Shown here one piece after another: positions 37,400 through 46,257 of a stretch of 64,000 nt of DNA. Position numbers and translations under genes: made by a program. The DNA is from an uncultured Bacteroidales bacterium. GTDB lineage: Bacteria; Bacteroidota; Bacteroidia; Bacteroidales; Muribaculaceae. Numbering within the stretch: the stretch's first letter is position 1; each line of letters opens with the position of its first letter. The DNA lies in NCBI GenBank assembly GCA_902779125.1, contig CACZAC010000013.1:1-64000 (forward strand), given 5' to 3'. Below the pieces are notes generated by a model, which worked only from the letters and a program-made list of their open reading frames with translations, made no database searches and had not been told where the DNA came from.

Positions 37400-39079
37400 T
37401 TATGATGTTTTGTTTGTTTTTTGACTGATTCTGTTTTTCATGCGTTGTGCAGCCTTGTCGAGGGCATGGCTGTAAGCCTCGTCATAGCAGGCGATGAAGT
37501 TATCCCACGAGGCGGCCTTGCTGGTCGTTCGGTTGGCATTGCGAATAGCGCGGTTGTCCTTATCGCTCATCACATACAGGTTCATCATGCTCATCGCAAT
37601 AGCCCTGTAGGTCTCTTCGTAGTTGCCGTCGGTGCGGTGCAGCACCTTCACGCCGTAACGGTCGGAATCGTCGCCGAAGCGGTCAAGCACCCATTGGCCA
37701 AAGCCTGCCAGGTCGGTAGTGATGGTGGGAACTCCAAAGGCCGCACTCTCGAGCGGGGTGTAGCCCCACGGCTCGTAGTAGGACGGGAATACCGCGGCAT
37801 CAAGGCCAGCCAGCAGGTCATAATAGGACATATTGAAGATGCCGTCGTTACCGTTCAGGTAGCAAGGCACGTCAATGACAGTCACCTTGTCATGGGGGTC
37901 GTTGTGGAAGCCCAGCGCATTGATGCTGTTATAGATGGGATCGCTGTCCTGATTGTGGAGGTAATGGGTAATTACCGGGTCAAACAGGCGGCCGGGCTTG
38001 TCGGTGCGGAGATTCTCAATCAGGTCGGCACGAGGCGACTTCATCCATGCTGGCACAAGTACCAGCGCGACTACTTTGCGGTCCTTGCTCGAGACAAATC
38101 TGAGTGAATTACGCAGCGCCGAAACGGCATCAAGATAGACATCAATGCCCTTGTTGCGCATCTCCAGGCGGCCCGAGGTGGCGACAATCAGCGTGTCCTC
38201 GGCATAGTGTTGTCCCGTGAGGGAAGCTGCCACCTGCAACATGCGCTGACGGGCGGCATTCCGTTTGGCGGTGAACTTGGCTCCCTTGGGGACATAGTTC
38301 TGCTCAAAGCCATTGGGCGTTACCATGGGGTAACGCTCCAAGAGCTGGCGGCATTCCCGGGCAGTGACATCGCTCACAGTGGTAAAGGCATCGGCAGCAT
38401 GGGCAGCGGCCTTCTCCAGCGAGTGCTTGGACTGCATATTGAGCTCTACTGCCATCTGGTCACCGTTATATCCCTGCATATAGTCATACAGCGGCTTGCC
38501 GTTGCCGCAGATGCTGCGTCCGATGCTCGTGGCATGGGTCGTGAAGACCGTAGCCACTTGTGGCAGATGGGTCTTGACATAGAGCAGTCCCATGCCCGTG
38601 GTCCACTCGTCGAAGTGGGCTACAACCTTTAAATCGGGATTGTTTTTCCACTTGACAATGCTCTCAATGACAATCGCAGCGGCATAGGCAAACATACACG
38701 ACTCGTCATAGTCCCCATAGCCGTGAAGGGAATCCACACGGTAGCGGTTCCACATCTCGGCATACAGGGCATCCTTGTAGGTGTACAGCGACCCGAAAGT
38801 CACTAGCACCGCGATGGGTTTGCCAGGAATATCCCAGCGCCCTACCCTCACCCGCATTCCTTCGGGCAGCTTCGCCTTGCGCAGCCATGCGGCAAGCGGG
38901 GTGCGTGCCTCGACAAAGGTCGGGGACGGGTTATCTTCGGTCCAGAGGTCTGGTCCAATGAAGATCAGGTTATCTTTATATCGCTGATGGAGGGTCTTGG
39001 CCTTAGTGGACAGCACAGCATAGATGCCACCGACCTTATTGCACACCTCCCAACTGGTTTCAAACAGTAAGTCCAACAT
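37400..39079 (-). CDS. Glycogen synthase, GT3 (eukaryotic-like) family
   Basis: A 559-residue protein starting LLFETSWEVCNKVGGIYAVL, the GT3/GSY1-type glycogen synthase signature rather than the bacterial GT5 GlgA. HFDEWTTGMGLLYVKTHLPQ, VFTTHATSIGRSICGNGKPL and TPNGFEQNYVPKGAKF are further family blocks. FPSYYEPWGYTPLESAAFGV holds the catalytic E-x7-E motif. It elongates alpha-1,4-glucan from a sugar nucleotide in the cytosol. A TACCTTTG box on the minus strand (39119-39112) lies 33 nt upstream of the ATG. glgP follows in the same operon. Confidence 0.9.
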   Translation of the reverse strand: MLDLLFETSWEVCNKVGGIYAVLSTKAKTLHQRYKDNLIFIGPDLWTEDNPSPTFVEARTPLAAWLRKAKLPEGMRVRVGRWDIPGKPIAVLVTFGSLYTYKDALYAEMWNRYRVDSLHGYGDYDESCMFAYAAAIVIESIVKWKNNPDLKVVAHFDEWTTGMGLLYVKTHLPQVATVFTTHATSIGRSICGNGKPLYDYMQGYNGDQMAVELNMQSKHSLEKAAAHAADAFTTVSDVTARECRQLLERYPMVTPNGFEQNYVPKGAKFTAKRNAARQRMLQVAASLTGQHYAEDTLIVATSGRLEMRNKGIDVYLDAVSALRNSLRFVSSKDRKVVALVLVPAWMKSPRADLIENLRTDKPGRLFDPVITHYLHNQDSDPIYNSINALGFHNDPHDKVTVIDVPCYLNGNDGIFNMSYYDLLAGLDAAVFPSYYEPWGYTPLESAAFGVPTITTDLAGFGQWVLDRFGDDSDRYGVKVLHRTDGNYEETYRAIAMSMMNLYVMSDKDNRAIRNANRTTSKAASWDNFIACYDEAYSHALDKAAQRMKNRISQKTNKTS

Positions 39080-39295
39080 TACTTAGCAGTTAAATATTGA
39101 AAATTTGGGCACAAAGGTACAAAAAAATCCTCAAAAATCAGGCATTCAACACCATATAATATGCTGCGGCGAATCCCATAAAGTAGTCAACTTGCTGTAA
39201 ATCAAGTAATTAAAAAACCAAAAAGAAATACCGATTCATTATCTTTAACAATTGATATACAACGAGATAGGCGTTAGTGCAATCGTTTTAACAAG

Positions 39296-39328
39296 AAAAA
39301 GGCGTGCTGCAATCACTGCAACACGCCA
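39296..39328 (-). terminator. Intrinsic terminator after dnaK
   Basis: On the minus strand a 12-bp stem beginning GGCGTG (39328-39301, with two G-T pairs) is followed by a TTTTT run (39300-39296). It is 43 nt past the dnaK stop. Confidence 0.8.
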
Positions 39329-39370
39329 ACCCTTTAAATCTCTATTATGAATATGAAAAAATCTCGGGTT

Positions 39371-41302
39371 TTACTTTACTTCTTCGTAGGTGGTATCCTC
39401 GACATTGTCGCCGCCCTGATTAGGGTTGCTACCCTGCTGGGGACCACCGTTAAAACCTGCGCCACCCATGTTATTGGGGTCGAAGCCTGCACCGGGCTGG
39501 CCCTGTGCGCCACCTGCCTGCTGATACATCTTCTCGAAGAGCGAGTTCAACTCTGCAGATGCGGTGTCGATGGCAGCGAGATCTTGGCTCTTGTGGGCAT
39601 CCTTCAGTTTGCCCAGGGCGCCTTCAATCTGGCTCTTGATGTCGGCGGGCAACTTGTCGCCACTGTCCTTAAGCACCTTCTCGGTTTGGAAGATGAGGGC
39701 GTCGGCACCGTTAATCTTGTCGATGCGCTGCTTCTCGGCAGCATCGGCGGCAGCGTTGGCCTCAGCCTCGTCCTTCATGCGCTGGATTTCGGCGTCACTC
39801 AAGCCGCTGGAAGCCTCGATGCGGATGCTCTGCTCCTTGCCGGTAGCCTTATCCTTGGCGCTCACGTTCATGATACCGTTGGCATCGACCTCGAAGGTCA
39901 CCTCAATCTGAGGAATGCCACGGGGAGCGGGAGCGATGCCATCCAAGTGGAAGCGACCGAGGGTCTTGCAGTCCTTAGCCATGGGACGCTCGCCCTGCAG
40001 CACGTGGATTTCCACCTCGGGCTGGTTGTCGGCAGCGGTCGAGAAGACCTGACTGCGACGGGCAGGAATCGTGGTGTTGGCCTCGATGAGCTTGGTCATC
40101 ACGCCACCCAGGGTCTCGATACCCACGCTCAGGGGCACTACGTCGAGCAGCAGCACGTCCTTGACATCACCGGTGAGCACACCGCCCTGGATTGCGGCAC
40201 CCACAGCGACTACCTCGTCGGGGTTAACGCCCTTAGACGGAGCCTTGCCGAAGAATTTCTCGACAATCTGCTGAACGGCGGGGATACGGGTCGAGCCACC
40301 CACGAGAATAACCTCATTGATGTCGCTGGTGCTCAGGCCGGCATCGGCAAGCGCCTTGCGGCAGGGCTCGATGGTGCTCTGAATCAGGTCATCGCACAGT
40401 TGCTCAAACTTGGCACGTGACAAGGTCTTTACCAGGTGCTTGGGCATACCGTCAAGCTGGGTGATATAGGGCAGGTTGATTTCGGTGCTGGTCGAGCTGG
40501 AGAGCTCAATCTTGGCCTTCTCGGCAGCCTCTTTCAGGCGCTGCAGAGCCATGGGGTCCTTGCGCAGGTCCATGTTGTTCTCCTGCTGGAACTCGTCGGC
40601 AAGCCAGGTAATGATGCGCTGGTCGAAGTCGTCACCACCCAGGTGGGTGTCACCATTGGTGGACTTCACCTCGAACACGCCGTCGCCGAGTTCAAGAATC
40701 GAAATATCAAATGTACCGCCACCCAGGTCAAACACGGCAATGCGCTTGTCGCTGTTGTCCTTGTCCAGGCCGTATGCCAGAGCGGCAGCGGTGGGCTCGT
40801 TGACGATGCGCTGCACCTTGAGTCCGGCGATTTCACCGGCTTCCTTGGTGGCCTTGCGCTGAGCGTCGTTGAAGTAGGCAGGCACGGTGATGACGGCCTC
40901 GTCAACGGTGGTGCCCAGGTAATCCTCGGCGGTCTTCTTCATCTTCTGGAGAATCATTGCCGAAATCTCTTGCGGGGTGTACTGACGGCCTGCAATCTCC
41001 ACGCGGGGCTGGTTGCTACCATTGTTCACCACCTTGTAGGGCATGCGCTCCACATCCTTCAGGACGTGGTCATACTGCTCGCCCATGAAACGCTTAATAG
41101 AAAATACGGTACCCGTGGGGTTCATGATGGCCTGACGCTTAGCGGGATCGCCCACGATGCGCTCGCCACCATCCTTGAATGCAACTACCGAAGGCGTAGT
41201 GTTGCGGCCTTCGCTGTTGGGAATCACAACAGGCTTGGAGCCTTCAAGAACCGAAACACACGAGTTGGTTGTTCCTAAATCGATACCAATAATCTTACCC
41301 AT
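39371..41302 (-). CDS. dnaK: Hsp70 chaperone DnaK
   Basis: A 643-residue protein with every DnaK mark. The ATPase domain (1 to about 380) has [37 protein letters not shown] and [15 protein letters not shown]. The peptide-binding domain has [17 protein letters not shown] and [19 protein letters not shown] lid follows, and a Gly/Gln/Pro-rich tail ends DTTYEEVK. It folds and protects proteins with DnaJ and GrpE, neither of which is nearby. It is a single-gene unit with its own terminator and a long (122-nt) gap to a palindromic operator candidate upstream, as expected for a heat-shock gene. Confidence 0.97.
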   Translation of the reverse strand: MGKIIGIDLGTTNSCVSVLEGSKPVVIPNSEGRNTTPSVVAFKDGGERIVGDPAKRQAIMNPTGTVFSIKRFMGEQYDHVLKDVERMPYKVVNNGSNQPRVEIAGRQYTPQEISAMILQKMKKTAEDYLGTTVDEAVITVPAYFNDAQRKATKEAGEIAGLKVQRIVNEPTAAALAYGLDKDNSDKRIAVFDLGGGTFDISILELGDGVFEVKSTNGDTHLGGDDFDQRIITWLADEFQQENNMDLRKDPMALQRLKEAAEKAKIELSSSTSTEINLPYITQLDGMPKHLVKTLSRAKFEQLCDDLIQSTIEPCRKALADAGLSTSDINEVILVGGSTRIPAVQQIVEKFFGKAPSKGVNPDEVVAVGAAIQGGVLTGDVKDVLLLDVVPLSVGIETLGGVMTKLIEANTTIPARRSQVFSTAADNQPEVEIHVLQGERPMAKDCKTLGRFHLDGIAPAPRGIPQIEVTFEVDANGIMNVSAKDKATGKEQSIRIEASSGLSDAEIQRMKDEAEANAAADAAEKQRIDKINGADALIFQTEKVLKDSGDKLPADIKSQIEGALGKLKDAHKSQDLAAIDTASAELNSLFEKMYQQAGGAQGQPGAGFDPNNMGGAGFNGGPQQGSNPNQGGDNVEDTTYEEVK

Positions 41303-41423
41303 AATAAAATCTCTCTTTCTTTTGTTTTTATGTTTTTATTTGTTAATTATCACTGATTGCGAGGCGACCTGAATACACAGGTCACCGCCCACATTCTTGC
41401 AAACCGTGTGCCAAAAGCGACAG

Positions 41424-41450
41424 GCTGACACATTGTCAGCAAAACTGACA
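41424..41450. promoter_or_regulatory. Candidate heat-shock operator upstream of dnaK
   Basis: GCTGACA (41424-41430), CAT, TGTCAGC (41434-41440) form a perfect 17-bp palindrome. A third half site, CTGACA (41445-41450), follows 5 nt after the second TGTCAG, so three half sites alternate in orientation. No CIRCE sequence is present. Operator function is inferred from position and symmetry. Confidence 0.5.
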
Positions 41451-41512
41451 GACTTATTCAACGATGATTACACATTTTTTCTCCCATTAGCCTCACCATA
41501 GCCAATGGGTCG

Positions 41513-41563
41513 CGTTTTTCCATTTTTTCCGTTTTTTCCATTTTTTCCGCATGTACGTGTGCC
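41513..41563. repeat. Left inverted-repeat arm of the BspA island
   Basis: A T-rich stretch of TTTTTTCC-type units ends in GTACGTGTGCC (41553-41563). Read on the minus strand it begins GGCACACGT and runs into GGAAAAAATGG units. The same pattern begins at 44179 on the plus strand, beyond the BspA-like gene. Confidence 0.6.
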
Positions 41564-41589
41564 AAAACTGTCACAACAACAGAAGAAAA

Positions 41590-41677
41590 TTACCAACTGC
41601 CGTTGAGCAGGTAGTCAATCAGGACGGTCACGTTGGCAATGCTCACAACGTTGCTGACGTTCATGTCGCCACAAAGG
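41590..41677 (-). pseudogene. Remnant of a dockerin-tailed gene
   Basis: The minus strand reads LCGDMNVSNVVSIANVTVLI, then DYLLNGSW and a stop. This is the end of a dockerin-like tail of the kind found at the ends of neighbouring proteins (GDVNGDGSVSISDVT...). The calcium-loop Asp and Gly residues are largely lost, and no gene body precedes it within 250 bases. It lies downstream of, and on the same strand as, the BspA-like gene, so it may come from a partial duplication of that gene's 3' end. Confidence 0.7.
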
Positions 41678-41711
41678 GTGGCCGCAAGCGGCCAAAAATC
41701 AAAACAAATCT

Positions 41712-41772
41712 ATAACAAATCATGACAAATTAAGAAAATATGATTTGTTTGAATTTGTCAACGATTTGTTAT
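41712..41772. repeat. 20-bp imperfect inverted repeat
   Basis: ATAACAAATCATGACAAATT (41712-41731) and its near inverse complement (41752-41772) enclose 20 nt. An extra ACAAATC lies just outside the left arm. No T-tract terminator follows. Confidence 0.7.
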
Positions 41773-41930
41773 GATTTTTCCGAGCGTAGCGAGGACCCAT
41801 ACACGACAGGACGTGTACACGAAGACCTACACAACACATTCAAAATGAAGACAATAAGCACAACAGCATCCGCACCCTCAAATGACAGGATGCGGATGCC
41901 ATTAGTCTAATTCGCGAAATTCGTAGTTTC

Positions 41931-44078
41931 TTACCAGTGGTTGGTAAGCAGGTAGTCAATTAGGACGGTGACGTCGCTGATGTTGATGCTGCTGTCCTGG
42001 TTAGTGTCGGCACCACTCAGGCTGATGCCCGAAGCATTGCCGGTCAACAGGTAGTCAATCAAGGCGGTGACGTCGCTGATGCTCACGCTGCCGTCGCCGT
42101 TCACGTCGCCACGCAGGGCCGCGTTCTTGTCGGTGAAATAGCCCGGGTTGCTGGGGCCGCCGTCGATATGGGCATAGGTCTTGTCCTTCGGGTTGGATTC
42201 GTTCCAGGTTGTGCCCTGGCCACCCACCAGGCTGGAGCAGCCGTTGAACATATTTTCGGAGAACGTCACAGCAGCCGTGCTCCAGCCACTGCCCACATAG
42301 ATAGTTTGCAGCCTGGTGCAGCCATCGAACATGTATCTCATGCTAGTCACCTTGGACGTGTTGAAGTGGCTCAAATCAAGGCTTGTCAATTTTGTGCTGC
42401 CATAGAACATCCAAGCCATATTGGTCACCTTACTGGTGTTCAGGTAATTCATGCCCGTGATGGATTGAAGGTTTGTCATACAATAGAACCAATCATGGGT
42501 GGTCGTCGGGCGAGCATCAGCGAACGAGGGGTCAAAGACCGCCTTGGTCACATAGGCATTGGTGCCGTCAGTGTACCAATCGGGCATGTGGCCGCTCGTG
42601 TTCAGGTCGTAGGTCGTGCCCGTGCGGGTGCTGCGCAACTTGTCAAAGTAGAATGTCAGCGTCGTGTTCGACGGCGTGTAGCAGACATAGGCCTCGGTCG
42701 GGTTCTTGTCGGTGAAGTAGCCCGGGTTGCTCGTGCCGCCGTCGATGTGGGCATAGGTCTTGTTTCTCGGGTTGGATGAACTGTAGGCCGTGCCCTGGCC
42801 ACCCACTAGGCTGGTGCAGTTATAGAACATATCAGAGGAGTACGTCACGGTTGCAGTGCTCCAACCATCGCCCACATAGATGGTCCGCAGATTAGTGCTG
42901 TCATAGAACATGAGTTCCATATCGGTCACCTGGGACGTGTTGAAATTGGTCAAGTCAAGACTCGTCAGTCCCCAGCAGGTACCGAACGTGGCGGACATGC
43001 TGGTCACCTTGGACGTGTTAAAGTGGCTCACATCAACGCTCGTAAGTTTTGTACAATTCGTAAACATCCAAGCCATATTGGTCACCTCGCTGGTGTTCAG
43101 GTAATTCAGGCCCGTGATGGATTGAAGGTTTGTCATAGCATAGAACCAACCATAGGTGGTCGTCGGGCGGGCGCCAGCGAACGAGGGGGCAAAGACCACC
43201 TTGGTCACATTGGATTTAGTGTCGTCAGTGTCCCAGCCGGTATCAGTGGAGCCCGCATTCAGGTCGTAGGTCGTGCCCGAGCGGTAACCGCGCTGGTTAT
43301 CGTAGTAGAACGTGAGCGTCGTGTTCGACGGCGTGTAGCAGGCATAGGCCTCCGTACCCCTGGTGAAATAGCCCGGATTGCTCGTGCCGCCGTCGATGTG
43401 GGCATAGTCGATACCCACATGGCTGCTGTTGAAGGTCGTGCCCTGGCCACCCACCAAGCTGGTGCAGTTTTTAAACATATCAGTGTAAAAAACTACAGCA
43501 GCCGTGCTCCAATTGACGCCCACATAGATGGTTCGCAGACTGGTGCAACCCGTGAACAGGTATCTCATGTTTACCACACTAGATGTGTTGAAACGGCTCA
43601 GGTCAAGGCTTGTCAGCCCCGTACAGCCCATGAACATGCGGTTCATGTCTGTAACCTTGGCTGTGATGAACTGGCTTAAATCAAGGCTGGTCAAATGGTC
43701 GCAGTTACGGAACATCCAACCCGTATGGGTCACCTCACTGGTGTTCAGGTAGTTCAGGCCCGTAATGGATCGAAGGTTTGTCATGTTATAAAACCATGCG
43801 TAGGTACTCGTCGGGTTGGCTTCGGCGAACGATGGGACAAAAACGACTTTGGTCACTGTGACATATGTGTTGTCGGAGTACCAAGCGGGAAAGTTGAAGT
43901 CCGTGTTCAGGTCGTAGGTCGTGCCCGTGCGGGTGCTGCGGTTGTTGTCGTAGTAGAACGTGAGCGTCGTGTTCGACGACGTGTAGCAGGCATAGGCCTC
44001 GGCAGCGCTGGTGCCGAGGGCACACATCATGGCTGTCACCAGGACGACCAAACGAAGGAGTAAATTCTTCTTTTTCAT
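41931..44078 (-). CDS. BspA-like (DUF285) surface protein with dockerin-like tail
   Basis: A 715-residue protein with a signal peptide (about 1-26). Three tandem units of about 210 residues follow (starting near 27, 241 and 460). Each opens EAYACYTPSNTTLTFYYDN or a close variant and continues with DUF285 leucine-rich-like repeats (LNTSEVTNMAWMF, FNTSKVTSM). Each closes with YAHIDGGTSNPGYFT. Two dockerin-like repeats end the protein (GDVNGDGSVSISDVTALI and the half after ADTNQDSSINISDV). BspA-type proteins are cell-surface adhesins in oral and gut Bacteroidetes. The gene lies between inverted repeats and beside a dockerin remnant, which suggests a mobile or fast-evolving island. Confidence 0.88.
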   Translation of the reverse strand: MKKKNLLLRLVVLVTAMMCALGTSAAEAYACYTSSNTTLTFYYDNNRSTRTGTTYDLNTDFNFPAWYSDNTYVTVTKVVFVPSFAEANPTSTYAWFYNMTNLRSITGLNYLNTSEVTHTGWMFRNCDHLTSLDLSQFITAKVTDMNRMFMGCTGLTSLDLSRFNTSSVVNMRYLFTGCTSLRTIYVGVNWSTAAVVFYTDMFKNCTSLVGGQGTTFNSSHVGIDYAHIDGGTSNPGYFTRGTEAYACYTPSNTTLTFYYDNQRGYRSGTTYDLNAGSTDTGWDTDDTKSNVTKVVFAPSFAGARPTTTYGWFYAMTNLQSITGLNYLNTSEVTNMAWMFTNCTKLTSVDVSHFNTSKVTSMSATFGTCWGLTSLDLTNFNTSQVTDMELMFYDSTNLRTIYVGDGWSTATVTYSSDMFYNCTSLVGGQGTAYSSSNPRNKTYAHIDGGTSNPGYFTDKNPTEAYVCYTPSNTTLTFYFDKLRSTRTGTTYDLNTSGHMPDWYTDGTNAYVTKAVFDPSFADARPTTTHDWFYCMTNLQSITGMNYLNTSKVTNMAWMFYGSTKLTSLDLSHFNTSKVTSMRYMFDGCTRLQTIYVGSGWSTAAVTFSENMFNGCSSLVGGQGTTWNESNPKDKTYAHIDGGPSNPGYFTDKNAALRGDVNGDGSVSISDVTALIDYLLTGNASGISLSGADTNQDSSINISDVTVLIDYLLTNHW

Positions 44079-44110
44079 AGTAATTTGGTTTTAAAAGTTA
44101 ATATCTGCTG

Positions 44111-44141
44111 CAAATATAATAAGAATTCCGCGAAAATGCAA
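44111..44141 (-). promoter_or_regulatory. Promoter of the BspA-like gene
   Basis: On the minus strand TTG (44141-44139), 20 bp, TATATTTG (44118-44111) is a clean match to the Bacteroidetes promoter. It lies 32 nt before the ATG. Confidence 0.6.
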
Positions 44142-44178
44142 GCAACAAAAAAATGCTTTTATGCCGTTTTTGGTGGAA

Positions 44179-44515
44179 GGCACACGTGTACACGCACAAA
44201 AAAGAAAAAATAGAAAATATAGAAAACACGGAAAACACGGAAAACACGGAAAATACGGAAAATACGAAAAAACGAAATTCAAGCGAAAACGAAATGCTAG
44301 AATAAAGTAATAAAGTATTATTAATATTATATATTTTAATTAATATATATAATATTATATATTTATATCTATATTAATAAATATATTAATATAGATATAT
44401 AATTAAATATTTATTTATAGTAACAGAACTAGCGAAAGCCATCACCCATTCTCATCCGTTTTTTTCGTGTTTTCCGTGTTTTCCATGTTTTCTTTTTTTT
44501 CTACACGTGTGTGTC
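44179..44515. repeat. Inverted repeat with 9-bp units around an AT-only cruciform
   Basis: The left arm (44179-44266) reads GGCACACGTGTACAC, then A-rich sequence and five units of GAAAA(C/T)ACG (44222-44266). The right arm (44457-44515) is the rough inverse complement, with CGTGTTTTC units and then TACACGTGTGTGTC. Between them, 44316-44417 is A/T apart from one C and one G. It includes a perfect 16-bp palindrome, TATATCTATATTAATA (44364-44379) with 44384-44399, around AATA. Confidence 0.8.
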
Positions 44516-44627
44516 TTCATTGTTTTTTCTTGCCATTCCGCTCGGCTTGCACTATCGTTCACTCGCCTGCGGCTCGTGCAAGATAGGCTGCGGTTCAACA
44601 ATGCTCAAACAAAAAAATCGATTTTTG

Positions 44628-44659
44628 TTTGGCATTGTGTTCACCTTGCACTATCTTTG
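44628..44659 (+). promoter_or_regulatory. Promoter of the udk-lptB genes
   Basis: TTTG (44628-44631), a 20-bp spacer and TATCTTTG (44652-44659) match the Bacteroidetes consensus exactly. The udk ATG is 68 nt downstream. Confidence 0.7.
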
Positions 44660-44727
44660 TCAGTTGGAATTGAGCCTAAGGGCGCGATTCGTTATCAATG
44701 TGTGACCTCTAAAATCAAGTTAATGTT

Positions 44728-45351
44728 ATGATTATCATCGGTATAGCCGGCGGTACCGGCTCTGGAAAGACAACAGTGGTGCGTAAAATCATGGAACGCT
44801 TGCCCGAGGGCGAGGTGGGTGTGATTTCCCAAGATTCCTATTATAAGGACTCGAGCCATGTGCCACCCGAGGAGCGTCAGAACATCAACTTTGACGAGCC
44901 CGCCGCCTTTGACTGGAACCTGCTGCTCGAGCATGTCAAGATGCTCAAGAAGGGCGAATCCATCGAGATGCCCACCTACAGCTACCTGACCTGCTCCCGC
45001 CAGAAGGAGACGGTGCCCATGGGCCCGCATGACGTGGTGCTCATCGAGGGCATTATGGCGCTGAGCGACGCCCGTCTGAGGAAGATGATGGACATCAAGG
45101 TGTTTGTCGATGCCGACGGCGATGACCGCCTGATACGTGTCATCTCGCGTGACTGCATCGAGCGCGGCCGCACTGCCGAAGCCGTTATCGACCGTTATCA
45201 GCGCGTGCTCAAACCCATGCACCAGCTGCACATCGAGCCGACCAAGAAATTTGCCAATATCATCATCCCCGAGGGCGGCAACAACGAAGTAGCCATCAAC
45301 CTGATTACCGACTATATCAAGGGCCGCCTGACCACCAACAAGAATAAATGA
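44728..45351 (+). CDS. udk: Uridine kinase
   Basis: A 207-residue P-loop kinase of normal length. Walker A is [17 protein letters not shown]. Other family blocks are [57 protein letters not shown] and [19 protein letters not shown]. It phosphorylates uridine and cytidine to UMP and CMP in pyrimidine salvage. Its stop overlaps the lptB start (ATGA), so the two are translated together. Its own promoter is well defined. Confidence 0.95.
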   Translation: MIIIGIAGGTGSGKTTVVRKIMERLPEGEVGVISQDSYYKDSSHVPPEERQNINFDEPAAFDWNLLLEHVKMLKKGESIEMPTYSYLTCSRQKETVPMGPHDVVLIEGIMALSDARLRKMMDIKVFVDADGDDRLIRVISRDCIERGRTAEAVIDRYQRVLKPMHQLHIEPTKKFANIIIPEGGNNEVAINLITDYIKGRLTTNKNK

Positions 45352-46199
45352 AACTGCCCTGGCAACACAACGGCAACCCCGACACGGGTGACAAGCCAGC
45401 GACCAAGCGCAATGACAAGGAAACCGCCGCCCAGCTGAACGCATCGGGCGAAGCGGGCACCCTCGTGCTGAGCACCGACAACCTGGTGAAGAAATACCGC
45501 CAGCGCACGGTGGTCAACCATGTATCCATCAATGTGCATCAGGGAGAAATCGTCGGCCTGCTGGGCCCCAACGGTGCCGGTAAGACGACGACATTCTACA
45601 TGACGACAGGACTTGTCACGCCCAACGAGGGGCGCGTGTTCCTCAACGATGTCGATATCACCACCCTACCCGTTTACAAACGCGCCAAGCTGGGCATCGG
45701 CTACCTGCCGCAAGAGGCGTCGGTGTTCCGCACGCTGAGCGTGGAGGACAACATCCGCACCGTGCTGGAGATGACCAATCTCACACCCGCCGAGCAGAAG
45801 GACCGCCTGGAACAGCTCATCAGCGAGTTCCACCTGCAGAAGGTGCGCAAGAACCTGGGTAACCGCTTGTCGGGTGGTGAACGCCGCCGCACCGAGATTG
45901 CCCGCGGCCTTGCCATCAACCCGCGCTTCATCATGCTGGACGAGCCGTTTGCCGGTGTGGACCCCATCGCCGTGGAGGATATCCAGAGCATCGTGTATAG
46001 CCTGAAAGGCAAAAACATCGGCATCCTCATCACCGACCATAACGCGCCCGAAACGCTGAGCATTACCGACAGGGCCTATCTGCTGTTTGAAGGCAAAATC
46101 CTGTTCCAGGGCACCAGCGAAGAGTTGGCCGAGAACCCGACCGTGCGCGACAAATACCTGGGGCACAACTTCATCTTCAGGAGAAAGAAATTTGACTAA
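45348..46199 (+). CDS. lptB: LPS export ABC transporter ATP-binding protein LptB
   Basis: A 283-residue ATPase. Walker A (GPNGAGKTT), the Q-loop region ([20 protein letters not shown]), the signature LSGGERRR, Walker B ([13 protein letters not shown]) and the H-loop (ITDHN) are all present, and [11 protein letters not shown] with [12 protein letters not shown] is typical of LptB. It powers LPS extraction with LptFG. A polar extension of about 45 residues precedes the ABC domain and is longer than in Proteobacteria. The start overlaps udk by 4 nt. Confidence 0.93.
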   Translation: MKLPWQHNGNPDTGDKPATKRNDKETAAQLNASGEAGTLVLSTDNLVKKYRQRTVVNHVSINVHQGEIVGLLGPNGAGKTTTFYMTTGLVTPNEGRVFLNDVDITTLPVYKRAKLGIGYLPQEASVFRTLSVEDNIRTVLEMTNLTPAEQKDRLEQLISEFHLQKVRKNLGNRLSGGERRRTEIARGLAINPRFIMLDEPFAGVDPIAVEDIQSIVYSLKGKNIGILITDHNAPETLSITDRAYLLFEGKILFQGTSEELAENPTVRDKYLGHNFIFRRKKFD

Positions 46200-46257
46200 C
46201 CCAACATATATACACCACGATACATTTTAATATTTAGACAATATCACGAAAACTACA

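Larger units (their letters stand above)
41303..41930. other. 628-bp intergenic region upstream of dnaK
   Basis: It holds the dnaK leader, a TGACA palindrome (41424-41450), a T-rich inverted-repeat arm (41513-41563), a dockerin gene remnant on the minus strand (41590-41677), a 20-bp inverted repeat (41712-41772) and a small ACACG/CGTGT hairpin (41801-41816). No intact gene is visible. Confidence 0.6.
44079..44627. other. About 550-bp non-coding region between the BspA-like gene and udk
   Basis: It holds the promoter of the BspA-like gene (44111-44141), an inverted repeat arm with 9-bp repeats (44179-44266), a segment of A and T only (44316-44417), a second arm (44457-44515) and promoter-like repeats leading to udk. 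The frame 44091-44282 on the minus strand is low-complexity and not a gene. Confidence 0.6.

Noticed and set aside
41303-41423. CIRCE element before dnaK
   Set aside because: No TTAGCACTC-N9-GAGTGCTAA-like sequence is present. The palindrome at 41424 has a different sequence and spacing.
44091-44282. 63-codon frame on the minus strand with Phe-Pro-Cys repeats
   Set aside because: It is the reading of the 9-bp repeat in the inverted-repeat arm and covers the promoter of the BspA-like gene.
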